From Clostridia bacterium (GTDB lineage: Bacteria; Bacillota; Clostridia; UMGS1883; UMGS1540): a DNA stretch of 43,929 bases. The DNA lies in the NCBI GenBank assembly GCA_017620205.1, contig JAFZQX010000017.1:1-43929 (forward strand), written 5' to 3'. The notes below the pieces were generated by a model. That model did not search any database, was not told where the DNA came from, and saw only the letters and a list, made by a program, of their open reading frames with translations. This document shows positions 1-7,550 of the stretch, piece after piece. Each line of letters begins with the position of its first letter. The first letter of the stretch is position 1. Position numbers and translations under genes: made by a program.

Positions 1-141
1 TCCTTTCTGTGTGGTTTTTGGTGGTACTTAAACTTTAACACAAAAAGTTTCTGTTCGCTACTTTTTTAGCCGACATATTTTTATATGAGTTTACTCGTAT
101 GAAAATATGCCGGAATGTAACACATCTATTGTAAACCTACA
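1..141 (-). mobile_element. 5' end of an insertion sequence (partial, runs off the left edge)
   Basis: Positions 116-141 carry a 26-bp terminal repeat whose outer end reads TGTAGGTTT on the minus strand; 21 of 26 positions match the repeat at 43790-43815. Reading leftwards on the minus strand it is followed by a 21-bp hairpin (70-113, 2-nt loop, one mismatch) and, at the very edge, by AGAAAGGA, which looks like a ribosome binding site. The transposase would therefore begin just outside the window. TG at the outer end is typical of several IS families. No transposase sequence is visible here, so the family is unknown. Confidence 0.6.
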
Positions 142-170
142 GTTTGAAACGGCTTATTATAATTTTTTTC

Positions 171-199
171 TTGACAAGCTTTCGTAAGTATGTTAAAAT
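171..199 (+). promoter_or_regulatory. pheST promoter
   Basis: TTGACA at 171-176 and TAAAAT at 194-199 with a 17-bp spacer, just upstream of the T-box RNA. The IS end at position 141 lies 29 bp upstream of the -35 box. Confidence 0.75.
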
Positions 200-205
200 T
201 GCTTT

Positions 206-452
206 AAAATTAACAAAAGCGATGAACGGGAGAGTAAGTAAGGATACGCAAATTCAGAGAGAAAGCGTCACCGGCTGTAAGCGCTTTTATTTGCCCTTTG
301 CCGAAGTTCACCCGGGAGCTGCTCCGCTGAAACAGCAGTAGGCGGCGCCGTATGGCGTGCGTAAAACGTAAAACCGAGTGCCCGCAGAAGCGGGAAATAG
401 GGTGGTACCGCGATAATTTCGTCCCTGTCTTTTTGACAGGGACGTTTTTTTT
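206..452 (+). ncRNA. T-box riboswitch, phenylalanine-specific
   Basis: The T-box consensus AGGGTGGTACCGCG is at 399-412 and is followed by an intrinsic terminator. Upstream are stem I landmarks: an AGTA-containing 5' strand (about 226-240), an AGAGAG motif (about 256-261), and the 3' side of the specifier loop, where TTC (Phe codon) at 307-309 is followed by a purine. CGGG (226-229) can pair with CCCG (311-314) to close the stem. Uncharged tRNA-Phe would bind UUC and the T-box bulge, stabilise the antiterminator and allow pheST transcription. The specifier fits the downstream genes. Confidence 0.92.
421..452 (+). terminator. T-box terminator
   Basis: A 9-bp stem (421-429 with 435-443), a TTTTT loop and a T-rich tract at 445-452. 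It competes with the antiterminator formed by the T-box sequence just upstream. Confidence 0.9.
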
Positions 453-483
453 GTTTACGGAATAAAAGAAAGGAATGATATAA

Positions 484-1503
484 GTGAAGGAAAAACTTGA
501 AGGAATAAAATCCGAGGGTTTAAAAGGCATTGAAACCGCCGCAGATTTGCAGGCGCTTGACGCGATAAGAGTTAAATACCTCGGCAAAAAAGGTGAGCTT
601 ACGGCCGTTTTGCGCGGCATGGGCGCGCTGTCGCCTGAGGAAAGACCTATAGTAGGTCAGATGGCAAACGAAGTAAGAAACGCGCTTGAAGAGGCGCTCG
701 AAGCTAAAAAGACTTATCTTGCGGGAGCCGCAAAAGCCGCAAAGCTTCAAAACGAAAAAATAGACGTAACTTTGCCCGGCGCACGTCAGAATATTGCAAG
801 ACGTCACCCATTAAAGCAGGTTTTAAACGAGGTTACGGATATATTTGTAGGAATGGGCTTTTCCCTTGTTGAAGGTCCCGATATAGAGCTTGATTACTAT
901 AACTTCGAAGCACTCAATATCCCCAAAAACCACCCCGCGAGAGATACGCAGGATACTTTCTATATAACAGATAATATTCTTCTGCGTACGCAGACGTCGC
1001 CCGTACAGGTGCGCGTTATGGAAAAGCAGAAGCCGCCTATAAGAATTATAGCGCCCGGCATGGTTTTCAGAAGCGACGCGGTTGACGCTACGCATTCGCC
1101 CGTTTTCCACCAGATAGAAGGTCTTGTTGTTGACAAGGGCGTTACAATGGGCGACCTTAAAGGAACGCTTGAAATATTTGCGAAAAAGCTTTACGGCGAA
1201 GACGTAACAGTCCGTTTCCGCCCGCACCATTTCCCCTTTACAGAGCCGAGCGCGGAGCTTGATATATCCTGCTTTGTCTGCAAGGGCAAGGGCTGCAGAG
1301 TATGTAAAGGCGAAGGCTGGATAGAGATACTCGGCTGCGGCATGGTGCATCCTAAGGTTCTCCGCGGCTGCGGAATCGACCCGGACGTTTACAGCGGCTT
1401 TGCTTTCGGCATAGGCCTTGAGCGTATCGTTATGAGAAAACTCGGCGTAGACGATCTTAGACTTTTCTTTGAAAACGATATAAGATTCTTGAAACAGTTT
1501 TAG
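484..1503 (+). CDS. pheS: Phenylalanine--tRNA ligase alpha subunit
   Basis: Catalytic subunit of the cytosolic (alpha-beta)2 enzyme that charges tRNA-Phe with phenylalanine using ATP. The 339-residue length is normal. An N-terminal coiled-coil arm (about 1-100) precedes the class II synthetase core. Visible features are motif 2 ([19 protein letters not shown], about residue 197), a Cys-rich loop with two CxxC pairs ([13 protein letters not shown], about residue 260) of a kind often seen in Firmicutes PheS, and motif 3 ([11 protein letters not shown]) near the C-terminus. The start is GTG, preceded by AAAGAAAGGA at 465-474. It is followed after 24 bases by pheT, and both are controlled by the Phe T-box. 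Confidence 0.97.
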   Translation: MKEKLEGIKSEGLKGIETAADLQALDAIRVKYLGKKGELTAVLRGMGALSPEERPIVGQMANEVRNALEEALEAKKTYLAGAAKAAKLQNEKIDVTLPGARQNIARRHPLKQVLNEVTDIFVGMGFSLVEGPDIELDYYNFEALNIPKNHPARDTQDTFYITDNILLRTQTSPVQVRVMEKQKPPIRIIAPGMVFRSDAVDATHSPVFHQIEGLVVDKGVTMGDLKGTLEIFAKKLYGEDVTVRFRPHHFPFTEPSAELDISCFVCKGKGCRVCKGEGWIEILGCGMVHPKVLRGCGIDPDVYSGFAFGIGLERIVMRKLGVDDLRLFFENDIRFLKQF

Positions 1504-1527
1504 TTTATAGGAAAGGAATGAAAAACG

Positions 1528-3909
1528 ATGAAATTACCACTTAGCTGGGTTTATGATTATACAGACATCGGAGAAGTTTCTCCCAAAGAGTTTTCGGACG
1601 CTTTAACGCTTTCCGGCTCAAAGGTTGAAGGCTTTGAGAGAATGGGCGAAGAAATTCAAAACGTTCAGGTCGGAAAAATACTTAAAAAGGAAAAACACCC
1701 CAATGCCGATACGCTTTGGGTTTGCCAGGTTGATTTCGGCGATGAACAGACGCAGATAGTAACGGGCGCGCAGAATATAAACGAAGGCGATTTAGTTCCC
1801 TGCGCAAGACACGGCGCAAAGCTGCCCGGCGGCATAACCATAAAAAGCGGCAAGCTCCGCGGCGAAGTTTCAAACGGCATGATGTGCTCGCACGAAGAGC
1901 TCGGCCTTGCACTTGATGATATTGAAGGCGCTTGCGAAGACGGCATTTTAATCCTTCAAAAGGATTATCCTTTGGGTACGGATATTAAAGACGTTATAGG
2001 TTTAAACGAAAGCGTAATTGAATTTGAAATCACGTCAAACCGTCCCGACTGTTTATCCGTTATAGGTCTTGCAAGAGAAGCTGCCGCAACATACGGCACT
2101 CCTTTTAAAGTTCCGGAGCCGAAAGAGACGGGCAACGGTGAAAACGTTTCGGACTATGTAAAAGTAACCGTTCAGGATCCCGATCTCTGCCCCAGATACG
2201 TAGCACGTGCGGTTAAAAATATAAAGATAGCTCCGTCTCCGAAATGGATGCGGGATAGACTCACGGCCGCAGGCGTGCGCCCCATTAATAACATAGTTGA
2301 TATCACAAACTATGTAATGCTCGAATACGGTCAGCCGATGCACGCGTTTGACAGAAAGTATTTAAAGGGCAACGAGATAAACGTTCGCCGCGCAAAAGAC
2401 GGCGAAATTTTAAAAACGCTTGACGGTGAGGACAGAAAGCTTGATTCATCAATGCTCGTTATTGCGGACGCCGAAAACCCCTCCGCCGTAGCAGGCGTTA
2501 TGGGCGGCGAACACAGCGAAATCCAGGACGATACAAAAGAGATGATTTTTGAATCCGCAATGTTCTTCGGCCCGTCTGTCAGACTTACGGCTAAAGCTCT
2601 CGGCATGAGAACGGAATCGTCCGCGAGATTTGAAAAAGGTCTTGATACGGAAAACTGTCTCTGCGCCATAAACCGCGCTTGCGAACTCGTAGAAGAGCTT
2701 GGCGCGGGCGAGGTTATAGGCGGCGTTATAGATATTTATCCCGAGAAAAAGAAAGCGCGCATTTTGCCCCTTGAAGTAGAAAAAACAAACGTGTTTTTAG
2801 GCACGGATATTTCTAAAGCCGATATGGTCAAAACGCTCCGCTTGCTTCAGTTTGAAGTTGATGAAAACAAAAACGAAATAGTAGTTCCGACATTCCGCGA
2901 CGATGTTGAAAGCTTTGCGGACGTTGCGGAGGAAATTGCGAGGATTTACGGCTATGATAAAATTGAGTCAACGCCTATGCGCGGCAGCGTAACCATAGGC
3001 GGCAGAAGCGCGGAAAAGCAGCTTGAGGAAAAAATCTGCAACACGCTCTGCGACCTCGGCTTCTATGAAACAATGACTTATGCGTTTACGCACCCCGCGT
3101 CGCTCGCTAAAATAAATCGCGGCGACGAGCTTCAAAACTGCATTAAAATAGCTAATCCCTTGGGCGAAGAAAACTCCGTAATGAGAAACAATTTAGTTCA
3201 CTCAACGCTTGAAATTCTGGCACTCAACTACAAGCAGAGAAACAAAAACGCGAGAATTTTCGAGATAGGAAAGATCTATGTGCCCCACGCTTTACCGCTT
3301 GAGGAGCTTCCCGATGAAATTAAATATATATCGGTCGGCGCATACGGAAACTGCGATTTCTTTGAAATAAAAGGCGCAATAGAGGAGCTCTTTGATTCGA
3401 TCGGCGTAAAAGACTATTCGTTTGAAGCGGATGAAACGGAAAAGGCGTTCCATCCCGGTAAAACGGCGGCTATATATATCGGCAAAGAAAAGGCGGGTTA
3501 TATTGGCGAAATCCATCCCGACGTAGCAGAACGCTATGAAATCGAAGAAGACGTTTATATAGCTGAAATCAAGCTTGAAACCGTAATCAAAAACGTAGCG
3601 CCCGAGAAGAAATATAAAACACTTAACCGTTTCCCGAGCGTAACGCGCGATATCGCTTTACTCGTAGATACTTCCGTTCCCGCCGCAAAGGTATTGGAAG
3701 CTATAAAGAAATACGCCGGAAAGTCGCTTGAAAGCATAGAACTTTTCGATGTTTACCAGGGCAAACAGATACCCGAGGGCAAAAAGAGCATGGCATATTC
3801 GGCAACATTCCGCGCAGAGGGCAGAACGATGAACGAAAGCGACATGACAAAAATCATGGATAAGCTTATAAAGATGCTTCAGAAAGACCTCGGAGCAGAG
3901 CTTCGATAA
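1528..3909 (+). CDS. pheT: Phenylalanine--tRNA ligase beta subunit
   Basis: Large subunit of PheRS, which recognises tRNA-Phe and edits mischarged Tyr-tRNA-Phe. At 793 residues it has the full bacterial architecture. An EMAP-II-like OB tRNA-binding domain covers about 40-150 (GKILKKEKHPNADTLWVCQV). The B3/B4 editing domain follows at about 210-380 (ITNYVMLEYGQPMHAFD), then B5 at about 400-475. The C-terminal ferredoxin-like anticodon-binding domain is at about 700-793 (RFPSVTRDIALLVD). ATG is preceded by GGAAAGGAATG. It is co-transcribed with pheS. No terminator follows; the next promoter lies within 20 bases of the stop. Confidence 0.97.
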   Translation: MKLPLSWVYDYTDIGEVSPKEFSDALTLSGSKVEGFERMGEEIQNVQVGKILKKEKHPNADTLWVCQVDFGDEQTQIVTGAQNINEGDLVPCARHGAKLPGGITIKSGKLRGEVSNGMMCSHEELGLALDDIEGACEDGILILQKDYPLGTDIKDVIGLNESVIEFEITSNRPDCLSVIGLAREAAATYGTPFKVPEPKETGNGENVSDYVKVTVQDPDLCPRYVARAVKNIKIAPSPKWMRDRLTAAGVRPINNIVDITNYVMLEYGQPMHAFDRKYLKGNEINVRRAKDGEILKTLDGEDRKLDSSMLVIADAENPSAVAGVMGGEHSEIQDDTKEMIFESAMFFGPSVRLTAKALGMRTESSARFEKGLDTENCLCAINRACELVEELGAGEVIGGVIDIYPEKKKARILPLEVEKTNVFLGTDISKADMVKTLRLLQFEVDENKNEIVVPTFRDDVESFADVAEEIARIYGYDKIESTPMRGSVTIGGRSAEKQLEEKICNTLCDLGFYETMTYAFTHPASLAKINRGDELQNCIKIANPLGEENSVMRNNLVHSTLEILALNYKQRNKNARIFEIGKIYVPHALPLEELPDEIKYISVGAYGNCDFFEIKGAIEELFDSIGVKDYSFEADETEKAFHPGKTAAIYIGKEKAGYIGEIHPDVAERYEIEEDVYIAEIKLETVIKNVAPEKKYKTLNRFPSVTRDIALLVDTSVPAAKVLEAIKKYAGKSLESIELFDVYQGKQIPEGKKSMAYSATFRAEGRTMNESDMTKIMDKLIKMLQKDLGAELR

Positions 3910-3925
3910 AAATTTCAAAAAAGTG

Positions 3926-3954
3926 TTGACAAAACTTAAAAAACAGTATATACT
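3926..3954 (+). promoter_or_regulatory. infC operon promoter
   Basis: TTGACA at 3926-3931, a 17-bp spacer and TATACT at 3949-3954. Transcription should start near 3961. The -35 surroundings (AAAAAAGTGTTGACAAA) are nearly the same as at the trpB promoter (39370-39386). Confidence 0.8.
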
Positions 3955-3960
3955 GTTACG

Positions 3961-4057
3961 GTAACAAGCAGAGCAATGCTCTCACCATACGGCGAAGGCT
4001 TTATGGTAAATAAGCGTTTATTAATATTGCGCTGCTTGTTTGCAGCGCAATTTTTTT
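3961..4057 (+). ncRNA. L20-type attenuator leader of infC-rpmI-rplT
   Basis: The leader starts with AACAAGCAG (3963-3971), a perfect complement of CTGCTTGTT (4032-4040), which lies in the 5' strand and loop of the terminator. The two pairings are mutually exclusive, so this is an antiterminator/terminator switch. Between them lie a small hairpin (GAGCaatGCTC, about 3971-3981) and a hairpin closed by ACCATA/TATGGT (about 3983-4006). In Firmicutes this operon is commonly repressed by its product L20 through such a leader. Position and gene order fit that class; binding by L20 here is inferred. Confidence 0.8.
4026..4057 (+). terminator. Leader terminator before infC
   Basis: A 10-bp stem ATTGCGCTGC/GCAGCGCAAT (4026-4035 with 4042-4051), a 6-nt loop and seven T (4051-4057). 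Confidence 0.92.
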
Positions 4058-4088
4058 GCACTTAAATTTATTTTGGAGGTGTTTCGCA

Positions 4089-4601
4089 ATAGGTAAGGAA
4101 ATGATGATTAATGATGAAATCCGCGATAAGGAGGTCCGTCTTATAGACAGTGACGGCAGCCAGCTCGGCATAGTTTCATCAAAAGAAGCTAAGCAGATAG
4201 CTTACGAGAAGAATTTGGATCTTGTTAAAATAGCCCCGAAGGCAACTCCGCCCGTATGCAGAATTATGGACTACGGCAAGTATAAGTTTGAAGCGGCTAA
4301 AAAGGAAAAGGAAGCCCGCAAGAACCAAAAGACAGTGGATGTAAAAGAGATCAGACTTTCGCCTTCCATTGACGATCACGATTTTAACACGAAATTAAAT
4401 CACGCAATAAAGTTTCTTAAAGGCGGCGACAGAGTAAAAGTTTCTGTACGTTTCCGCGGCAGAGAGCTTCATCACGCACAGCTCGGCGAAGAGATTTTAA
4501 AGAGATTCGCAGAGGGCGTCAGCGAGGTCGGCACGGTTGATAAAATGCCGAAGCTTGAAGGCAGATTTATGAACATGTTCGTGTCACCAAAAGCACAGTA
4601 A
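4089..4601 (+). CDS. infC: Translation initiation factor IF-3
   Basis: Binds the 30S subunit, prevents premature 50S joining and checks start-codon/initiator-tRNA pairing. The product is clear from MINDEIRDKEVRLIDSDG, then PPVCRIMDYGKYKFE and the C-terminal domain (IKFLKGGDRVKVSVRFRGRE). The only well-placed ribosome binding site, GGAGG at 4075-4079, sits 9 nt before ATA at 4089, in frame. The ATG at 4056 lies upstream of that site and the ATG at 4101 has a poorly spaced one. Initiation at AUA matches the known use of rare infC start codons for autoregulation by IF-3. The gene heads infC-rpmI-rplT. Confidence 0.93.
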   Translation: MGKEMMINDEIRDKEVRLIDSDGSQLGIVSSKEAKQIAYEKNLDLVKIAPKATPPVCRIMDYGKYKFEAAKKEKEARKNQKTVDVKEIRLSPSIDDHDFNTKLNHAIKFLKGGDRVKVSVRFRGRELHHAQLGEEILKRFAEGVSEVGTVDKMPKLEGRFMNMFVSPKAQ

Positions 4602-4661
4602 GATTTTTAAGCAGCTAACAAATGCTTTAAAATATATACTATTTTCAAGGAGGTTTTTACT

Positions 4662-4859
4662 ATGCCTAAATTAAAAACGCATAGAGCAGCAGCTAAAAGA
4701 TTCAGCTTTACAAAAAACGGTAAGGTAAAAAGAGGTAAGGCTTTCAGAAGCCATATACTTACTAAAAAATCAACAAAGAGAAAAAGAAGACTCCGTAAGA
4801 TTTCTTACGCTTCAGTTCCGAACGCAGCAACAATAAAGAAACTCATACCGTATAAATAA
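4662..4859 (+). CDS. rpmI: 50S ribosomal protein bL35
   Basis: A 65-residue, strongly basic ribosomal protein of the large subunit. The start [13 protein letters not shown] and the KRKRRLRK stretch are diagnostic, and the length is normal. ATG is preceded by AAGGAGG at good spacing. It lies between infC and rplT, as in most bacteria, and its expression should follow the leader attenuator at 3961-4057. Confidence 0.97.
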   Translation: MPKLKTHRAAAKRFSFTKNGKVKRGKAFRSHILTKKSTKRKRRLRKISYASVPNAATIKKLIPYK

Positions 4860-4872
4860 GGAGGGATAACAG

Positions 4873-5226
4873 ATGGCTAGAGTAAAAGGTGCAATGCACA
4901 CAAGAAAAAGACGTAAAAAAGTATTAAAACTTGCAAAAGGTTTCAGAGGCGCGAAATCAACGAATTTCCGTATAGCTAACCAGGCTGTTATGAAATCTCT
5001 TGTATATGCTTATATAGGCAGAAAACAGAAAAAGAGAGACTTCAGAAAACTTTGGATCGCCCGCATCAGCGCAGGCGCTAAAATGAACGGAATGAACTAT
5101 TCAACGTTCATGAACGGCCTCAAAAAAGCAGGCATCGAAATAAACAGAAAGATGCTTTCCGAAATCGCTATAAGCGATCCGGCAGCTTTTACAAGTCTCG
5201 TAGAAAAAGCAAAAGCTGCCCTTTAA
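4873..5226 (+). CDS. rplT: 50S ribosomal protein bL20
   Basis: A 117-residue 23S rRNA-binding protein needed early in 50S assembly. The N-terminus ([20 protein letters not shown]) and [19 protein letters not shown] are characteristic. In Firmicutes L20 is the repressor acting on the leader of its own operon, which fits the leader seen here. AAGGAGG precedes the ATG. The gene is last in the operon; a strong hairpin terminator follows at 5293. Confidence 0.97.
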   Translation: MARVKGAMHTRKRRKKVLKLAKGFRGAKSTNFRIANQAVMKSLVYAYIGRKQKKRDFRKLWIARISAGAKMNGMNYSTFMNGLKKAGIEINRKMLSEIAISDPAAFTSLVEKAKAAL

Positions 5227-5244
5227 TCAGGACTTGTTAAAATC

Positions 5245-5522
5245 GCGCAGAGCGCATAAAGCAAGGTTAGAAAAGTTTTATAAACAATAATGAAAGATTC
5301 GCACAAACTGCGAATCTTTTGTTTTGTTGCTTTATGCTGCGAACAAACGTCACCTCTCGCACGTCGAAGTTCGTAGTAACTCAGCTCCAATTCAACCTGA
5401 ACGGTCGAATTTTCCGCACGTTCTACGACTTCTCCTTCTCCCCAAAAGGCAATGACCTTTTGGGGCCCCCTTGCCGGTACGTCGTCGGGTAACCCCTTCG
5501 GGTTCCGTTTGTCCGTTCTGCA
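5245..5522. repeat. Structured intergenic repeat, copy 1 (long form)
   Basis: Fills most of the 394-base gap after rplT. The outer arm GCGCAGAGCGCATAAAGCAA (5245-5264) pairs with TTGCTTTATGCTGCG (5327-5341), apart from a small bulge, and encloses the rplT terminator. A second arm pair follows: ACAAACG (5344-5350) with CGTTTGT (5506-5512). The segment between them is folded by further inverted repeats, such as GAAGTTCGTAG/CTACGACTTC and CCCCAAAAGG/CCTTTTGGGG. The element ends in GTTTGTCCGTTCTGCA (5507-5522). Shorter copies lie at 17414 and 22841. The minus strand of this copy contains a 100-codon open frame that spans the stems and is probably not a gene. Confidence 0.75.
5293..5326 (+). terminator. 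Terminator of the infC operon
   Basis: An 11-bp stem AAAGATTCGCA/TGCGAATCTTT (5293-5303 with 5309-5319) followed by a T-rich stretch. It lies inside the outer arms of repeat copy 1. Confidence 0.85.
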
Positions 5523-5560
5523 CAATTTTTCCTTCGTCCGTAATTCACAAAACGCAAACT

Positions 5561-5599
5561 AAAAGAGCAAAATCCAAATTGGATTTTGCTCTTTTTATT
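5561..5599. terminator. Bidirectional terminator
   Basis: A long, nearly perfect hairpin, AAAAGAGCAAAATCC (5561-5575) with GGATTTTGCTCTTTT (5581-5595), flanked by A and T runs. It can end transcription from the left and from the minus-strand XRE genes on the right. Confidence 0.85.
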
Positions 5600-5620
5600 T
5601 TTTTACATAACCTCTATATA

Positions 5621-5824
5621 CTAATTCTCTTTGACAAAAACCATAATGTCTTCAACCTTGCAGTCAAGAATTGTACAAAGGTCGTTAAGCGTTACGGTAG
5701 TTATGGGTTTGTCGTGTTTTAATCTGTCGAGTAAGCCGCGGCTTAAATTATAATCTTTTATAAGTTTGTATGTTGAAATATTTTTCTTTTTAAGTGTTTT
5801 ATAAAACGGAGCATAAGATATCAT
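5621..5824 (-). CDS. Small Cro/CI-type (XRE) regulator
   Basis: A compact helix-turn-helix protein of 67 residues: MISYAPFYKTLKKKNISTYK, then a recognition helix near NLSRGLLDRLK and the C-terminal TLNDLCTILDCKVEDIMVFV typical of this one-domain family. Family members usually begin at MISY, so ATG 5824 is preferred. An in-frame GTG at 5839, three bases after the upstream gene's stop, is possible and would tightly couple the two. It is the second gene of a minus-strand pair and ends at a strong hairpin. It probably binds DNA as a dimer. Its target is unknown; the palindrome at 6144-6163 is the obvious candidate for one of the two regulators. Confidence 0.85.
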   Translation of the reverse strand: MISYAPFYKTLKKKNISTYKLIKDYNLSRGLLDRLKHDKPITTVTLNDLCTILDCKVEDIMVFVKEN

Positions 5825-5842
5825 ACCAATCACCGCCACGGA

Positions 5843-6094
5843 TTATTTTACTTCCTGCTCAAGCTCGTTAAAAACATCGTCATCAAAAAACTCTGAAAGA
5901 GTGATTTCGAGTCCGTCACAAATTTTTTTGATAGTGGAAATAGTTGGGTTTTTGCTTCCTGTGTTAATTATGTTGTTAATTGTAGATTGTGTTATTCCCG
6001 AAATAATTGAAAGTTTATTAGGGGTTATGCCGCGTTCGCGGCAAAGAGCAAGAATTCTTTGCGCAACAGCACTGCTTATATTCATAAATCTCAA
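5843..6094 (-). CDS. XRE-family helix-turn-helix regulator
   Basis: An 83-residue protein with a single lambda-repressor-like domain: VAQRILALCRERGITPNKLS, a recognition helix around GITQSTINNII, and the family signature NPTISTIKKICDGLEITLSEFF. An acidic tail (DDDVFNELEQEVK) follows. The start could be ATG 6094 or the internal ATG 6085 (MNISSAV). It is transcribed with the smaller XRE gene downstream and divergently from the 77-residue gene at 6218. The 123-base gap between them holds a near-perfect palindrome, so it probably regulates both directions. Confidence 0.88.
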   Translation of the reverse strand: MRFMNISSAVAQRILALCRERGITPNKLSIISGITQSTINNIINTGSKNPTISTIKKICDGLEITLSEFFDDDVFNELEQEVK

Positions 6095-6143
6095 ATCCTT
6101 AAATAGAATATATAAGTATTGTATCCTATGAGATTATTAAAAG

Positions 6144-6187
6144 GTTAACTGTATACAGTTGACTTTTGCGTTTCTAAATGTTATTAT
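6144..6187 (+). promoter_or_regulatory. Palindromic operator overlapping a promoter
   Basis: GTTAACTGTATACAGTTGAC (6144-6163) is a 20-bp palindrome with a single mismatched pair; its inner 14 bp are perfect. It overlaps the -35 box TTGACT (6159-6164) of a promoter with a 17-bp spacer and TATTAT at 6182-6187, which drives the 77-residue gene. A bound repressor would block polymerase. The XRE genes transcribed the other way are the likely source of that repressor (inference). Confidence 0.7.
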
Positions 6188-6217
6188 ATTTATATAATTC
6201 TATTAGGAGCTGAAAAA

Positions 6218-6451
6218 ATGAATATCAAGTTGGAACCATTGAAAAAACATATTATTGACATTATAGATGCACAGATTTGTGATTTTGATATTGACGTCGG
6301 CAAAATAGCAGATACAACTGCTGTTTCAGTGCTTTCGGAGATACAGAGTATTATTTCCGATGAAAAAAATTCCGATTTTGACGCAGTTGAAAAAATAGTA
6401 TGCGTTTTTGAAAAATATCATCTTGATTTTGGCGGAAGACATGACTTTTAA
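6218..6451 (+). CDS. Small protein of unknown function (77 aa)
   Basis: I do not recognise a characterised family. The protein is acidic, probably all-helical, has no membrane segment, and ends in VFEKYHLDFGGRHDF; short clostridial hypothetical proteins ending in a similar F-E-K-Y ... H-D-F motif come to mind from memory. ATG has a good site (AGGAGC, 8 bases upstream). Its promoter overlaps the palindrome at 6144-6163 and it lies divergent from two XRE regulators, so it is probably repressed by them. It is followed by a bidirectional terminator. A toxin or anti-regulator role is possible, but nothing in the sequence shows it. Confidence 0.75.
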   Translation: MNIKLEPLKKHIIDIIDAQICDFDIDVGKIADTTAVSVLSEIQSIISDEKNSDFDAVEKIVCVFEKYHLDFGGRHDF

Positions 6452-6480
6452 ATATATTAGAATTGATAATTGAGAACGAA

Positions 6481-6514
6481 AAAAAAGAACTGCAAGTATT
6501 TGCAGTTCTTTTTT
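6481..6514. terminator. Bidirectional terminator
   Basis: AAAAAAGAACTGCAA/TTGCAGTTCTTTTTT (6481-6495 with 6500-6514), between the convergent 77-residue gene and the oxidoreductase gene. Confidence 0.88.
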
Positions 6515-6532
6515 ATGGGAGAATGAAATCTA

Positions 6533-7537
6533 TTAAAGCTTGATAATTTCTTTTTTATCTGCCGATTCTCTTTCGGCAAGTGCGATTTGGATAGATTGCA
6601 AAGAAGCTTCGGGAGGATTTATCGTGCTTTCCCTGTCGTTTTCTATGCAGTCGATAAAATCGATAACTTCTTCCGTATAGCCGTCCGCGCCGGATACTTC
6701 GGGTTTAAACGCTTCGCCGTCTGTGGGGTATACGGTTAAAACATAGTCTTTAAACTCAACCGTTGCTTTTTCAAATCTTGCGCGGAAAGGAGCGCTGAAG
6801 GGGTATGAGCCGCCTTCGCCCCAGCTGCCGCGTGATGTAACGGCAACGTTATCATAATAATATAAAGTTGTAACGGAATCGTACTTTGTTATATCGTGTG
6901 TAGCGAGAGTGCAAACGGCTTCGGGTTTTCCGAAGAGATAGTTTATAAAGTCAACGTCGTGAACGTGCAAATCGAGCACCGCACCGCCGCTTAACTTTTC
7001 GTCAAAGAACCAGTTTTTCCAGCCCCATCTCGGAGGAGCGCTGAATCTTCTGAACTCGGCGTCAATTATTTTGCCGTATTCGCCGCTTTCTATAATCTCT
7101 TTGAGTTTAACATAAGCCGGGAAGTATCTTACAACCTGACCTACCATAAGCTTTTTGCCGGTTTTCTTTGAAACCTCTATCATATGCGCGCCTTCTTCTT
7201 GGGAAAGAGCCATCGGTTTTTCCGAGAAAACGTGAATACCTTTCTCCATTGCCATTACGGCGTATTTTTCATGGATATATGTAGGAAGCGCGGAAACGAT
7301 AAAATCAAGGTCTTCTTTTTCAAACATTTCTTCGGCGTCAGTATAAAGGTTCATATCCGTGAAATCAAATCCTTTTTCTCCTTCGCCGAGGTTTGTTGCT
7401 GCGCTGCCTTCAAAAGCGCTTTTTTCTATATCGCAAACAGCTACGAGCTTTACGTCCTTACGCTCTTTAATAGCGTTATAGTTTCCGAAATGAAGTTTTC
7501 CGAGGCCGCCGAAGCCGAGTATTGCATATTTTAACAT
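6533..7537 (-). CDS. Gfo/Idh/MocA-family oxidoreductase
   Basis: A 334-residue NAD(P)-dependent dehydrogenase, probably acting on a sugar or cyclitol. The N-terminal Rossmann fold begins ILGFGGLGKLHFGNY. The family's EKP motif is in VFSEKPMALS (about residue 105). The C-terminal alpha/beta domain carries DLHVHDVDFINYLFG with the catalytic-region histidine and aspartate. It lies 13 bases downstream of a sugar isomerase/epimerase gene in a two-gene operon, a common pairing in inositol and rare-sugar catabolism. The substrate cannot be told from sequence. A bidirectional terminator follows. Confidence 0.92.
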   Translation of the reverse strand: MLKYAILGFGGLGKLHFGNYNAIKERKDVKLVAVCDIEKSAFEGSAATNLGEGEKGFDFTDMNLYTDAEEMFEKEDLDFIVSALPTYIHEKYAVMAMEKGIHVFSEKPMALSQEEGAHMIEVSKKTGKKLMVGQVVRYFPAYVKLKEIIESGEYGKIIDAEFRRFSAPPRWGWKNWFFDEKLSGGAVLDLHVHDVDFINYLFGKPEAVCTLATHDITKYDSVTTLYYYDNVAVTSRGSWGEGGSYPFSAPFRARFEKATVEFKDYVLTVYPTDGEAFKPEVSGADGYTEEVIDFIDCIENDRESTINPPEASLQSIQIALAERESADKKEIIKL

Positions 7538-7550
7538 TTTTATTTCTCCT

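Noticed and set aside
70-113. The left-edge hairpin as a transcription terminator.
   Set aside because: No T run follows it on either strand.
144-341. A short plus-strand open frame at the start of the window.
   Set aside because: It runs through the pheST promoter and the T-box stem I, so it is leader RNA and not a gene.
5223-5525. A 100-codon minus-strand open frame across repeat copy 1.
   Set aside because: It follows the repeat and its hairpins exactly, overlaps the rplT stop, and has no ribosome site; the shorter repeat copies do not keep it open.
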